Positions 34,807-46,393 of a DNA stretch of 64,000 nucleotides are shown here, piece by piece (the first letter of the stretch is position 1; every line of letters starts with the position of its first letter). The DNA comes from Janthinobacterium aquaticum (GTDB lineage: Bacteria > Pseudomonadota > Gammaproteobacteria > Burkholderiales > Burkholderiaceae_D). The stretch spans positions 372,001 to 436,000 of the forward strand of contig NZ_WFLK01000001.1 of the NCBI RefSeq assembly GCF_009208565.1. The letters run 5' to 3'. The translations under genes and the position numbers were made by a program. The notes below the pieces were generated by a model. It was not told where the DNA came from. It ran no database searches and saw only the letters and a list, made by a program, of their open reading frames with translations.

Positions 34807-37368
34807 TTAAACCTCCACGGCTAAAATGGGAATCACGGCGTTCGGGCGGCGGCGTTCGTCGAACGTGGCCGGGCGAATCTGGCCGCGCTCGGGCACGAAC
34901 ACCACGTTTTCGTCACCCTGGTCGCTATTGATGAAATGGCGGAAGCGCTGGCGCACGGCCGGGTCGGACACGGCCACTTTCCACTCGTCAGCATAATGGT
35001 CGACCACATGCTGCATGTCCGCTTCGAGCTCGCTGCCGATGCCGAGGCTGTCGTTGATCACCACCGCTTTCAGGTAATCGAGGCCGCCTTCGAGGTTGTC
35101 GCGCCATACGCTGGTACGCTGCAGACGGTCTGCCGTGCGCACATAGAACATCAGGAAACGGTCGACATATTTGATCAACGTGGCTTCATCGAGATCGCTG
35201 GCAATCAGTTCGGCGTGGCGCGGCTTCATGCCGCCATTGCCGCACACGTACAGGTTCCAGCCTTTTTCGGTGGCGATCAGGCCGATATCCTTGCCTTGCG
35301 CTTCGGCGCATTCACGCGTGCAGCCGGAGACGCCAAACTTGATCTTGTGCGGCGTGCGCAGACCCTTGTAGCGGTTTTCCAGTGCAATCGCAAAGCCCAC
35401 GCTGTCGGCCACGCCGTAACGGCACCAGGTCGAGCCGACGCACGATTTGACCGTGCGCAGCGACTTGCCATAGGCATGTCCCGACTCGAAACCGGCCGCA
35501 ATCAGCTCTTCCCAGATGTCCGGCAGCTGCTCGACGCGCGCGCCGAACAGGTCGACCCGCTGGCCGCCCGTGATCTTGGTGTACAGGCCGTATTTTTTCG
35601 CCACCATGCCCACCGCGATCAGACCGTCGGCCGTCACTTCGCCGCCCGGCATGCGCGGCACGACCGAATAGGTGCCGTCTTTCTGGATATTGCCGAGAAA
35701 GTAGTCATTGCTGTCCTGCAGGCTGGCGTGCACCGGTTTCAGTACAAAATCGTTCCAGCACGACGCGAGAATATTGGCCACCAGCGGCTTGCACACATCG
35801 CAACCGAGGCCATGGCCGTGCGCTTCCAGCAGTTCGCCGAAGCTGCGGATTTTTTCCACGCGCACCAGGTGATGCAGTTCCTGGCGTGTGAAAGCAAAGT
35901 GTTCGCAGACATGATTGTTGACCGCCATGCCCTGCTTTTTCATTTCAGCCTTCATGATCTGCGTGACCAGCGGCACGCAGCCGCCACAGGCAGTGCCGGC
36001 TTTCGTGCAGCTTTTCAGTTCACCGATGCTGGTGGCGCCATTGGCCACTGCCGCGCACAGCGCGCCTTTCGACACATCGTTGCATGAGCAGATCTGCGCC
36101 GTATCGGGCAAGGCGTCCACGCCCAGGCCGTGACTGGCCTGCTGGCCGTCGGCCTGCGGCAGGATCAGGAACTCGGGCGACTCGGGCAGCTCGATTTTGT
36201 TCAGCATCATCTGCAGCAGCGTACCGTATTCGCTGGCGTCGCCCACCATCACGCCGCCAAGCAGGTATTTGCCACAGTCCGACACCACGATTTTCTTGTA
36301 GATCTGCTTGCGCTCGTCCATGAACTGGTAGCTGCGGCTGCCAGGCGCATTGCCGTGCGGGTCGCCCAGGCTGGCCACGTCCACGCCCATCAGCTTGAGC
36401 TTGGTGCTCATGTCGGCGCCCTTGAAACTGGCCTCGCCCTCTTCCTGCAGCACATGGCGCGCCGCGATACGGGCCATTTCATAACCGGGCGCCACCAGGC
36501 CGAATACCAGTCCGCCCCACAGCGCGCACTCGCCGATGGCGTAAATGTCAGGGTCGGACGTCAGGCAGCTATCGTCGATCGCGATGCCGCCGCGCGGGCC
36601 GACTTCCAGGCCGCAGGCGCGCGCCAGTTCGTCGCGCGGACGGATGCCGGCCGAGAACACGATCATGTCCGCTTCCAGGTGGCTGCCGTCGGCAAACTGC
36701 ATGCGGTGCGTGGCGGCTTCGCCATCGACAATGGCCAGCGTGTTTTTCTGCGTATGTACGGTCACGCCCAGTTGCTCGATCTTGCGGCGCAAAACGCGCG
36801 CGCCGCCTTCATCGACCTGCACCGCCATCAGGCGCGGCGCAAATTCCACCACATGGGTGTCGAGCTTGAGGTCGCGCAGCGCCTTGGCGCATTCCAGGCC
36901 CAACAGCCCGCCGCCGATCACCACGCCGGTTGTCGACTTGCCGCCCCAGGCCAGCATCGCGTCCAGGTCCTCGATGGTGCGGTAGACAAAGCAGCCGTCG
37001 CGGTCCTTGCCGGGCAGTGGCGGCACGAACGGGGTCGAGCCGGTGGCAAACACCAGTTTGTCGTACGGCAGGATCTCGCCGGTGCTGACCGTTACGGTCT
37101 TCGCGGCGCGGTCGACGCTGACGGCGCGTGCGTTGAGCTTCAGGGCGACATTGGGCTGCTCAAAAAAACCGGGCGCCACCAGCGACAAATCGTCTGCCGA
37201 CTTGCCAGTGAAATACTCCGACAGATGCACGCGGTCGTAGGCCGGGCGCGGCTCTTCGCACAGCACCGTAACCGACAGGCGCGCATTGCTCTCCAGCGCC
37301 AGGCGCTCGAGGAATTTGTGGCCGACCATGCCATTGCCCAGTACAACGATTTTCATGGAATGTGTCAT
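34807..37368 (-). CDS. nirB: Assimilatory nitrite reductase large subunit
   Basis: An 853-residue NADH-nitrite reductase. The N-terminal FAD and NAD loops are VVLGNGMVGHKFLERL and VVIGGGLLGLECAKAL. A BFD-type [2Fe-2S] region has ICSCNDV and CTKAGTACGGCVP. The siroheme/[4Fe-4S] half has CVGSTWC and GVSGCTREC. It converts nitrite to ammonium in the cytoplasm. ATG 37368 follows GAGGAGAG. It lies 10 bases after the transporter gene and 3 before nirD in the nas operon. Confidence 0.96.
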   Translation of the reverse strand: MTHSMKIVVLGNGMVGHKFLERLALESNARLSVTVLCEEPRPAYDRVHLSEYFTGKSADDLSLVAPGFFEQPNVALKLNARAVSVDRAAKTVTVSTGEILPYDKLVFATGSTPFVPPLPGKDRDGCFVYRTIEDLDAMLAWGGKSTTGVVIGGGLLGLECAKALRDLKLDTHVVEFAPRLMAVQVDEGGARVLRRKIEQLGVTVHTQKNTLAIVDGEAATHRMQFADGSHLEADMIVFSAGIRPRDELARACGLEVGPRGGIAIDDSCLTSDPDIYAIGECALWGGLVFGLVAPGYEMARIAARHVLQEEGEASFKGADMSTKLKLMGVDVASLGDPHGNAPGSRSYQFMDERKQIYKKIVVSDCGKYLLGGVMVGDASEYGTLLQMMLNKIELPESPEFLILPQADGQQASHGLGVDALPDTAQICSCNDVSKGALCAAVANGATSIGELKSCTKAGTACGGCVPLVTQIMKAEMKKQGMAVNNHVCEHFAFTRQELHHLVRVEKIRSFGELLEAHGHGLGCDVCKPLVANILASCWNDFVLKPVHASLQDSNDYFLGNIQKDGTYSVVPRMPGGEVTADGLIAVGMVAKKYGLYTKITGGQRVDLFGARVEQLPDIWEELIAAGFESGHAYGKSLRTVKSCVGSTWCRYGVADSVGFAIALENRYKGLRTPHKIKFGVSGCTRECAEAQGKDIGLIATEKGWNLYVCGNGGMKPRHAELIASDLDEATLIKYVDRFLMFYVRTADRLQRTSVWRDNLEGGLDYLKAVVINDSLGIGSELEADMQHVVDHYADEWKVAVSDPAVRQRFRHFINSDQGDENVVFVPERGQIRPATFDERRRPNAVIPILAVEV

Positions 37369-37378
37369 CTTGCTCTCC

Positions 37379-38671
37379 TCAGGCCGCAGCCATCTTCTGT
37401 TCTGCCGGCATGGCACTGAAGCGCACGGCAATGGCGCACAGAGCCGATACCACCACCAGCACGCTCAGGATAATCAATGTCTGACGAATGTCGCCGGTAC
37501 CTTTCATCAGAAAGCCTGCAGCGACCGCGCCCACATTGCCGCCGGCGCCGATAATGCCGGCCACGCCGCCCAGTGCTTTGCTGTCGATAAATGGCACCAG
37601 TGCATAGGTTGCGCCGCAGGCCATATGGGTGAACAGGCCGAATACCAGCATGGCAATCACGGCGTAAGTGACGCTATCGACCTTGGCAAACCACAGCAGG
37701 CCCACGCCTTCGCCGATCATCAGCATGAACAGCAAGGTCACGCGGCTATTGAGGTTGCCGCGCAGGGCCAGCTTGTCGGACAGCCAGCCGCCCAGGGCGC
37801 GGGCAAACAGCGCCAGCAGGCCAAAACTGCCGGCAGCCAGGCCAGCCGATTTCAGCGACAGGCCAAAGTGGTCGACGTAGTAGACGGCGGCGATATTGTG
37901 AATAAAAATCTCGATGCCGAAGCAGGCGCCGTAGGTGACGAACAGCAGCCAGACCCGGTAGTTGCTGGCAGCGGCCTTGAAACTGGCCCAGCCGCCCTTT
38001 TTACCGTTTTCAATCGTCATGCCAGCGGCGCGCAGATCCGAGTAATTGCCTTCCGGGCAGTCCTGCGTATAGCGCCAGTACAGCACCGCCATCACCAGCA
38101 TCAGTACGCCCGGCACCAGCAGCGCCAAGCGCCAGCCCATGGTTTCCGATACGCCCAGCATGACGATAGCGCCCAGCAGCAGCGGCATCAGCGCCTGCGC
38201 TGCACCGCCGCCGGCATTGCCCCAGCCGGCAGCGGCCGCATTGGCGGTGCCGACCACGCGCGGCGCAAACATCACCGAGGTATGGTACTGGGTGATGACA
38301 AAGCTGGCGCCGACCGCACCGATGCCGAGGCGGAAAAACAGAAAGCTTTCATAGCTTTGCGCCGCCGCCACGCCCAGCACGGGAATGGCGCCCAGCACCA
38401 GCAGGCCGGTGTAGGTCTTGCGCGGACCGTAGCGGTCGCACAGCGGGCCCACTATCAGGCGCACCAGGATGGTGATGGCCACTGCCGCAATATTGATATT
38501 GGCGACCTGCGCCAGCGAGAGGCCGAATTCGCCCTTGATCACCGGCATCAGCGGTGCGCAGGCGAACCAGGCGAAAAAGCAGACGAAGAACGCCATCCAC
38601 GTCAGGTGAAAGGCGCGCATGGGTGGCGTGGCGAGGGAGAAGAGCGCGATGCTGTTAGCTTTGCTGGCCAT
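37379..38671 (-). CDS. Nitrate/nitrite MFS transporter, NarK/NasA type
   Basis: A 430-residue major facilitator with 12 predicted helices and the NNP-family features. These include the first-half GAVGASFVITQYHTSVMFAP nitrate-signature region and the glycine-rich second-half AGIIGAGGNVGAVAAGF. RLIVGPLCDRYGPRK is the MFS loop 2-3 motif. It imports nitrate and perhaps exports nitrite. It is the first gene of the nas operon, directly behind a sigma-54 promoter and an attenuator-type leader. Confidence 0.95.
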   Translation of the reverse strand: MASKANSIALFSLATPPMRAFHLTWMAFFVCFFAWFACAPLMPVIKGEFGLSLAQVANINIAAVAITILVRLIVGPLCDRYGPRKTYTGLLVLGAIPVLGVAAAQSYESFLFFRLGIGAVGASFVITQYHTSVMFAPRVVGTANAAAAGWGNAGGGAAQALMPLLLGAIVMLGVSETMGWRLALLVPGVLMLVMAVLYWRYTQDCPEGNYSDLRAAGMTIENGKKGGWASFKAAASNYRVWLLFVTYGACFGIEIFIHNIAAVYYVDHFGLSLKSAGLAAGSFGLLALFARALGGWLSDKLALRGNLNSRVTLLFMLMIGEGVGLLWFAKVDSVTYAVIAMLVFGLFTHMACGATYALVPFIDSKALGGVAGIIGAGGNVGAVAAGFLMKGTGDIRQTLIILSVLVVVSALCAIAVRFSAMPAEQKMAAA

Positions 38672-38709
38672 GATGGTTCCCGAAGTATCCCGTTAAAAAA
38701 CTCTGTCGC

Positions 38710-38770
38710 ACAAAAACAAAACGGCGCCCGCCCCTGCTGCATGAAGTCATTCAGCCTGGGCGGACGCCGT
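38710..38770 (-). terminator. Leader terminator of the nas operon
   Basis: On the minus strand ACGGCGTCCGCCC (38770-38758) pairs with GGGCGGGCGCCGT (38733-38721), with a further inner stem in the loop and a T-rich tract (TTTGTTTTTG) behind. It stands between the promoter and the transporter start, so the operon can be expressed only if it is bypassed. Confidence 0.85.
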
Positions 38771-38825
38771 TGTCCGTGTGGTCCGTCATTGGACCGTTGT
38801 TTGTTCAGGGGATCGCCGTTGATCC
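38761..38825 (-). promoter_or_regulatory. ANTAR-type hexaloop hairpins in the nas leader
   Basis: Three consecutive 5-bp hairpins with six-base loops are seen on the minus strand: GGATC-AACGGC-GATCC (38825-38810), GGTCC-AATGAC-GGACC (38795-38780) and CGGAC-AACGGC-GTCCG (38776-38761). Every loop has A at position 1 and G at position 4, the recognition pattern for ANTAR antiterminators such as NasR and NasT. The third hairpin shares its bases with the 5' arm of the terminator, so the two cannot form together. No ANTAR protein is encoded in this window. Confidence 0.8.
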
Positions 38826-38838
38826 GTACCCTTTCTTT

Positions 38839-38854
38839 AGCAAGCGCCGTGCCA
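38839..38854 (-). promoter_or_regulatory. Sigma-54 promoter of the nas operon
   Basis: TGGCACGGCGCTTGCT matches the -24/-12 consensus TGGCACG-N4-TTGCW exactly. Transcription should start about 12 bases beyond the -12 GC, near 38828, which places the first leader hairpin only a few bases into the RNA. This implies nitrogen control through an NtrC-type activator. Confidence 0.88.
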
Positions 38855-38895
38855 GCTTTTTAACGGGTACACAGGCGTTTTGCACGGGCATGGCG

Positions 38896-38942
38896 ATGCC
38901 AGCATGGCATATCGCAGTGCAGCAATGCCACTTGTTGGTGCA
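38896..38942 (-). promoter_or_regulatory. Candidate NtrC-type enhancer region upstream of the nas promoter
   Basis: TGCCAC-TTGTT-GGTGCA at 38926-38942 keeps the 6-5-6 layout and one full half of the NtrC consensus (TGCACC-N5-GGTGCA), centred about 106 bases before the predicted start. ATGCCA-GCA-TGGCAT at 38896-38910 is a perfect palindrome nearby that could bind another activator. Both are predictions from pattern only. Confidence 0.45.
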
Positions 38943-38970
38943 GCGGGCGCCAGGACATGGCGTTTTTGCA

Positions 38971-39873
38971 CTAACAGGACTGCTGCGCCATCAGTTGCTG
39001 CACCCAGTCGATAAACACGCGCAGCTTCTTGCTCAGGTGGCGATTGGGCGGATAGGCAAGCGACATGGCCATCGGCGCGATCTGCCAGCCGGCAAACAGC
39101 GGCAGCAGCGCACCGCTGGCCACAGCGGCCCTGGCCATATAGTCGGGCAGCCACAGCGCGCCCATGCCGGCCAGGCCCGCTGCCAGGTAGGCATTGCCGT
39201 CGTCGATCGACAGCACATGCTGGCCGCGGATGGTCACTGTTTCTTCACCACGCTGCAGGACATAGGGCGAACTGGCGCTGCTGCGCCAGCGAAAGCGCAC
39301 GATGCGGTGCGCACCATCTTCGAGCTCGCGCGGATGGCGCGGCGTGCCGGCGCGCGCCAGATAGGCTGGCGCCGCATAGACGCCCAACTGCAGTTGGGCC
39401 AGCGGGCGCGCCACCAGCGACTGGTCGGTGATCTCGCCGCCACGGATCACGCAATCGACGTTCTCGCCGATCACATCGACCATGCGGTCGCTGGCGCCCA
39501 GTTCCAATACGATATCAGGATAGCGCGCATGGAACTGCGGCAGCGCCGGCATCAGGATCAGCGTGGCAAAGGGGCTGGGCATATCGACGCGCAGCACGCC
39601 GCGCGGCAACGAGGCGGCGCTGGGCAGGCTGCTTTCAATCTCGTCGAGGTCAAACAGCAAGGGGACGATGCGTTCGTAATAAGCAGCACCGTCGGCCGTA
39701 ACATTGACCTTGCGCGTGGTGCGGTTGAGCAGTTTCATCTGCAGTCGCGCTTCGAGCTGCTGGATCAGCTGCGTGACGGTGGCGCGGCTGATGCCGAGGG
39801 TGTGCGCCGCTTTGGTAAAGCTGCCCGTTTCCACCACGCGCACAAAGGTTTTCATCGTATCGAGCCGGTCCAT
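38971..39873 (-). CDS. LysR family transcriptional regulator
   Basis: A 300-residue LysR regulator from ATG 39873 (MDRLDTMKTFVRVVETGSFTKAAHTLGISRATVTQ). The winged helix is at residues 1-60 and the periplasmic-binding-like effector domain follows. The frame opens earlier at 39909, but the family N-terminus supports 39873. It is divergent from a RidA-family gene, and a symmetrical T-N11-A style site lies between them. Its 3' end abuts the upstream region of the nas operon but it is probably unrelated to it. Confidence 0.92.
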   Translation of the reverse strand: MDRLDTMKTFVRVVETGSFTKAAHTLGISRATVTQLIQQLEARLQMKLLNRTTRKVNVTADGAAYYERIVPLLFDLDEIESSLPSAASLPRGVLRVDMPSPFATLILMPALPQFHARYPDIVLELGASDRMVDVIGENVDCVIRGGEITDQSLVARPLAQLQLGVYAAPAYLARAGTPRHPRELEDGAHRIVRFRWRSSASSPYVLQRGEETVTIRGQHVLSIDDGNAYLAAGLAGMGALWLPDYMARAAVASGALLPLFAGWQIAPMAMSLAYPPNRHLSKKLRVFIDWVQQLMAQQSC

Positions 39874-39893
39874 CGCCAGTGTCCTTTCATGAT

Positions 39894-39912
39894 TGTTTGG
39901 ATTATACAAACA
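39894..39912. promoter_or_regulatory. LysR-type operator in the LysR-RidA spacer
   Basis: TGTTTG-GATTATA-CAAACA is a perfect 6-7-6 inverted repeat containing the T-N11-A core of LysR boxes. It begins 21 bases upstream of the LysR start and faces the divergent RidA gene, so it is the likely site of the adjacent regulator. Confidence 0.6.
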
Positions 39913-40005
39913 GTCCTGTACTGTCTTGCTGCTTTTTCCAGTCTCGCTTGCTGGTTAAAGTAAGGTCTTGCGCAGGCACGGGCCTGCAATGACCAGAGAG
40001 ACACC

Positions 40006-40404
40006 ATGACAGCACGCGATATCGTTTTTCCACCGGGGCGCCAGGCGCTGTATGAACAGAACCGCTATTCACCGGCCATCCGCGCCAACGGCCTGCTGTT
40101 TGTGTCGGGCCAGGTCGGCAGCCGCGACGACGGCTCGCCTGAGCCTGAACTCGAAGCACAGGTACGGCGCGCCTTTGACAACCTGAACGCCATTTTGCAG
40201 GCGGCAGGCTGCACTTTTGACGATGTGCAGGACGTGACGCTGTTCCTGGTCGATCCGGAACAGACCTTCCAGCGCATCTGGGATCTGGTGCAGGCCGAGT
40301 ATTGGGGCCAGGCGCCCTACCCGACGGTGACGGCGGTGGGCGTGACCTGGCTATATGGCTTCCAGTTCGAGATCAAGGTGGTGGCAAAACTGCCTGAAGC
40401 CTGA
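40006..40404 (+). CDS. RidA family protein (enamine/imine deaminase)
   Basis: A 132-residue YjgF/YER057c/UK114 protein. The opening YEQNRYSPAIRANGLLFVSGQVGSR and the core QAAGCTFDDVQDVTLFLVDPEQ are typical. This branch often lacks the catalytic arginine of true RidA near the C-terminus. Here the end reads PYPTVTAVGVTWLYGFQFEIKVVAKL, without the R-x-x-V-E-V pattern, so it may bind a ligand without deaminase activity. It is divergent from a LysR gene that probably controls it. Confidence 0.9.
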   Translation: MTARDIVFPPGRQALYEQNRYSPAIRANGLLFVSGQVGSRDDGSPEPELEAQVRRAFDNLNAILQAAGCTFDDVQDVTLFLVDPEQTFQRIWDLVQAEYWGQAPYPTVTAVGVTWLYGFQFEIKVVAKLPEA

Positions 40405-40557
40405 ACGTTGAAATTAAAAGGCGAAAAAATGGCGGGCCGGGGACGCGAACCTGGCGGTATCAGGCACAGCCTCTGGTTCTGTAAAGCAATCCATGGCAAC
40501 ATGTGCGTGCCGTTTTGACAGCAAACCGGCACAACCGTTATTGCCAAGGAAAGCCTT

Positions 40558-42666
40558 ATGTCTTTATATCGCAAGTTCGCAGGCAGCATGCTGCTCGGCC
40601 TGGCTACCGCCGGCCTGGCGCATGCCCAGTCGCCCGATTCCGCCGCCAATCCACCGACCGATCCGCTGCAGTGGCTCGAAGACATCAGCGGCGAGCGCCC
40701 GATGGACTGGGTACGCACGCACAACGCCGTCACCGTCAAGGAGCTGCAAAGCCAACCCGGCTTTGCCGCGCTCGACGCGCGCCTGAAAACCATCCTCAAC
40801 TCGAAAGAGCGCATCGCCTACGTGAGCAAGGAAGGCGACTATTACTATAATTTCTGGCGCGACGCCCAGCATGTGCGCGGCATCTGGCGCCGCACCACGC
40901 TGGCGCAATACCAGGCTGCCGATACGCAGTGGGAAACCGTGATCGACCTCGATGCGCTGGCGGCGAGCGAAGGCGAGAACTGGGTCTGGGGCGGCGTCTC
41001 CTGCCTGTATCCGAAGGGCGAGCGCTGCCTGGTATCGCTGTCGCGCGGCGGCGGCGACGCCAAGGTGGTGCGCGAATATGACGTGGCCAAGCGCGCGTTT
41101 GTCGACGACGGCTTCAAGCTGCCCGAAGCGAAAGGCAGCGCCAGCTGGATCGATACCGACACGATTTTTGTCTCGACCGATTTCGGCCCCGGCTCGATGA
41201 CCAGTTCCGGCTATCCGCGCATGATCAAGCAATGGCGTCGCGGCACGCCGCTGACCGACGCGAAGACGCTGTACGAAGCGCAGGCCAGCGACATGAGCGC
41301 CGGCGCCTACAAGGACTTCACGCCCGGCCACGAGGTGCAGTTCGTCGAGCGGCAGATCGATTTTTACAGCAGCGAGATGTTCCTGCGCGAAGGCGACAGT
41401 CTGAAAAAACTGCCCAAGCCGATCGACGCCAACGCCTTTACGGTGCGCGACCAGGTCGTGCTGACGCTGCGCTCGGACTGGAACATCAACGGCAAGACCT
41501 ACCCGCAAGGCGCGCTGCTGGCGATGGACTTTGCCGCCTTCATGCAGGGAAAGCAGGACTTCGAGGTGCTGTACGCGCCCACGGCTACCTCGTCGCTCGA
41601 CGGCGTGGCGGCCACCAGATCGGCGATCCTGATCACGGAACTGGACAAGGTCAAGAACCGCATCACGGAGCTGCGCCACGTGGACGGCAAATGGCTGCGT
41701 CGCGCTGTCGACGCTCCGGCGCTGGGCACGCTGGTCGTCAACCCGCTCGACCCGGTCGACTCCGACCAGTATTTCCTGATCGTGACCGACTTCCTGAACC
41801 CCACCACGCTGTACCTGGGCCAGGTGCAAAGCGATGCGCGCACGAAGATCAAGTCGCTGCCGGCGTACTTTGACGCCAAACCCTACAAGGTGGCACAGTA
41901 CGAGTCGACCTCGAAGGACGGCACCAAAGTGCCCTACTTTGTCATCATGAACAAGAAGACCCGGCTCGATGGCAAGAACCCCACCGTGCTGTATGGCTAC
42001 GGCGGCTTCGAGGTATCGCTCAAACCGAACTACAGCGGCATTATCGGCGAGTCCTGGCTGAAACAGGGCGGCGTGTATGTGCTGGCCAATATCCGCGGCG
42101 GCGGCGAATTCGGCCCGCGCTGGCACCAGGCGGCGCTCAAGGAAAACCGCCAGCGCGCCTACGATGACTTTATCTCGGTGGCGCAGGACCTGATCAAGCG
42201 CAAGCTGACCAGTCCGCGCCACCTGGGCATCATGGGCGGCAGCAATGGCGGCCTCCTGGTCGGCGCCGTATTGACCCAGCGCCCTGACCTGTTCAACGCC
42301 GTCGTCAGCCAGGTGCCGCTGCTCGACATGCGCCGCTATAACAAGCTGCTGGCTGGCGCCTCATGGATGGGCGAATATGGCGACCCGGACGTGCCGGAGC
42401 AATGGTCGTATATCAGCAAGTACTCACCGTACCAGAACGTGTTCAAGGACAGAAAATATCCGCGCACGCTATTTACCACCTCGACCCGTGACGACCGCGT
42501 CCATCCGGGCCACGCGCGCAAGATGGTGGCCAAGATGGACGAACAGGGTCACGATGTGCTGTACTGGGAAAACACGGAAGGCGGCCATGCCGGCGCGGCC
42601 AATAACGACCAGCAGGCGCTGATGTGGGCGATGACGTATACCTTTTTGCAGAAGCAGTTGCGGTAG
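40558..42666 (+). CDS. Prolyl oligopeptidase family serine peptidase (S9A), exported
   Basis: A 702-residue protein with a signal peptide (residues 1-23, LAHA before QSPDS). An N-terminal beta-propeller region (about 60-450) precedes a C-terminal alpha/beta hydrolase. The nucleophile is S562 in GGSNGG, the acid is D645 or D646 in TRDDRVHPGHA, and the histidine is H677 in EGGHAGA. It should cleave prolyl peptides of small size in the periplasm. Its gene stands alone, with no operon partner. AAGGAA lies 9-14 bases ahead of the start. Confidence 0.95.
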   Translation: MSLYRKFAGSMLLGLATAGLAHAQSPDSAANPPTDPLQWLEDISGERPMDWVRTHNAVTVKELQSQPGFAALDARLKTILNSKERIAYVSKEGDYYYNFWRDAQHVRGIWRRTTLAQYQAADTQWETVIDLDALAASEGENWVWGGVSCLYPKGERCLVSLSRGGGDAKVVREYDVAKRAFVDDGFKLPEAKGSASWIDTDTIFVSTDFGPGSMTSSGYPRMIKQWRRGTPLTDAKTLYEAQASDMSAGAYKDFTPGHEVQFVERQIDFYSSEMFLREGDSLKKLPKPIDANAFTVRDQVVLTLRSDWNINGKTYPQGALLAMDFAAFMQGKQDFEVLYAPTATSSLDGVAATRSAILITELDKVKNRITELRHVDGKWLRRAVDAPALGTLVVNPLDPVDSDQYFLIVTDFLNPTTLYLGQVQSDARTKIKSLPAYFDAKPYKVAQYESTSKDGTKVPYFVIMNKKTRLDGKNPTVLYGYGGFEVSLKPNYSGIIGESWLKQGGVYVLANIRGGGEFGPRWHQAALKENRQRAYDDFISVAQDLIKRKLTSPRHLGIMGGSNGGLLVGAVLTQRPDLFNAVVSQVPLLDMRRYNKLLAGASWMGEYGDPDVPEQWSYISKYSPYQNVFKDRKYPRTLFTTSTRDDRVHPGHARKMVAKMDEQGHDVLYWENTEGGHAGAANNDQQALMWAMTYTFLQKQLR

Positions 42667-42691
42667 GGTAGTGGCTGTGGTTGGGTTCGCG

Positions 42692-42734
42692 GGTGTTGTC
42701 GGGTTACGCCGTGCCGGCTAACCCGACCTACGCC
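42692..42734 (-). repeat. 43-bp dispersed repeat, copy 2
   Basis: This is the reverse-oriented partner of 10423-10465 (40 of 43 bases identical). GGGTTACGCC and GGCTAACCC can pair imperfectly as a hairpin. It lies between the stops of the convergent oligopeptidase and GST genes, where it may aid termination. Confidence 0.75.
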
Positions 42735-42746
42735 GGCCTGCCGGGT

Positions 42747-43373
42747 TTATTTTGTCTGCGCGCTGGGGCGGGCGGCAATGCGGTCGCGGTAGGCCTGCAG
42801 ATGCGGCAGCCCTTCGGCGCCCGGCGTGTATTTCATCAGGCCGCGCGCGAATTCCAGCGCGCAAAAAGCGGTGATGTCGGCGATCGTGAAGCGCTCGCCG
42901 GCGACATAGGGCTGCTGCGCCAGCAGCTGGTCGAGCCACTGCGCCGTCTCGCGCATTTTGATGCCTTGCGCTGCGCCATAGTCGGCAAACTGCGGGTTTT
43001 CCAGCGCCGCCAGCGCCGGGTGGCTATGGCGCACGCTGTTGACGATGCCCAGAAACAGATGCAGTTCGATGCGCCGGTCGGCCATCTCGATAAAGGCGCG
43101 CTCTTCAAATCCCTCTCCCATCAGGTTCGGGTCAGGCTGCAGGCCTTCCAGATAGGTGCAGATGGCGCGCGTTTCACACAGCACGCGACCGTCCGGCAAT
43201 TCCAGCGCCGGCACGCGGCCCATCGGGTTCTTCTGCAAAAAAACCGGATCGCGGTGCTGGCCGGCCATCAGGTCAATCGCCACCTGCTCGACGCCGGTGA
43301 TGCCTTTCTCGGCCATAAACATGGTCACGCGGCGTGGATTGGGGGTGCGCGGGGTACTATACAGTTTCATCAT
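42747..43373 (-). CDS. Glutathione S-transferase family protein
   Basis: A 208-residue GST. The thioredoxin-like N-domain (about residues 1-80) opens MKLYSTPRTPNPRRVTMFMAEKG and has the cis-proline/glutathione segment GRVPALELPDGRVLCETRAICTYLE. The helical C-domain includes VAGERFTIADITAFCAL. The substrate is unknown. Convergent with the oligopeptidase gene, with a dispersed repeat between the stops. Confidence 0.92.
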   Translation of the reverse strand: MMKLYSTPRTPNPRRVTMFMAEKGITGVEQVAIDLMAGQHRDPVFLQKNPMGRVPALELPDGRVLCETRAICTYLEGLQPDPNLMGEGFEERAFIEMADRRIELHLFLGIVNSVRHSHPALAALENPQFADYGAAQGIKMRETAQWLDQLLAQQPYVAGERFTIADITAFCALEFARGLMKYTPGAEGLPHLQAYRDRIAARPSAQTK

Positions 43374-43603
43374 GGTCTCCTTGTTTGCATACCTTGTTGT
43401 TATGAAAAGTCGCTGAACTTGGCTGTGGGTGCAACGCCATCATAGCAGCCGTCAGTGTTTGACTTTGGCCGGCTTTGCCCGTAGATTGCGTGGCGGGATC
43501 GCCGGGCGACCGCGCCGGCGAACCTGATCCAGTGTCCACTTTCAACCACGACCGCCGACAGCCCACAAGGCCCGCCACGCTCTTCATGCCCAACAAGGTT
43601 CCC

Positions 43604-46303
<2,700 letters not shown>

Positions 46304-46324
46304 TGCCACGCTAGCCGGTCAGCT

Positions 46325-46353
46325 CAGCTTGCAGTGCCTGGCACTGCAAGCTG
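46325..46353 (+). terminator. Perfect 14-bp inverted repeat after the aminopeptidase gene
   Basis: CAGCTTGCAGTGCC, one T, and GGCACTGCAAGCTG form an almost continuous palindrome 22 bases behind the stop codon. There is no T tract, so it is either a Rho-type stop structure or a protein-binding palindrome. Confidence 0.5.
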
Positions 46354-46393
46354 CTCATGGTGCGTTCCAAGCAGGCTTTGTCAATTCACCAGG

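Noticed and set aside
40564..42222. Open frame of 552 codons on the minus strand inside the prolyl oligopeptidase gene
   Set aside because: Mirror frame; the plus-strand protein has a signal peptide and a full Ser-Asp-His triad.
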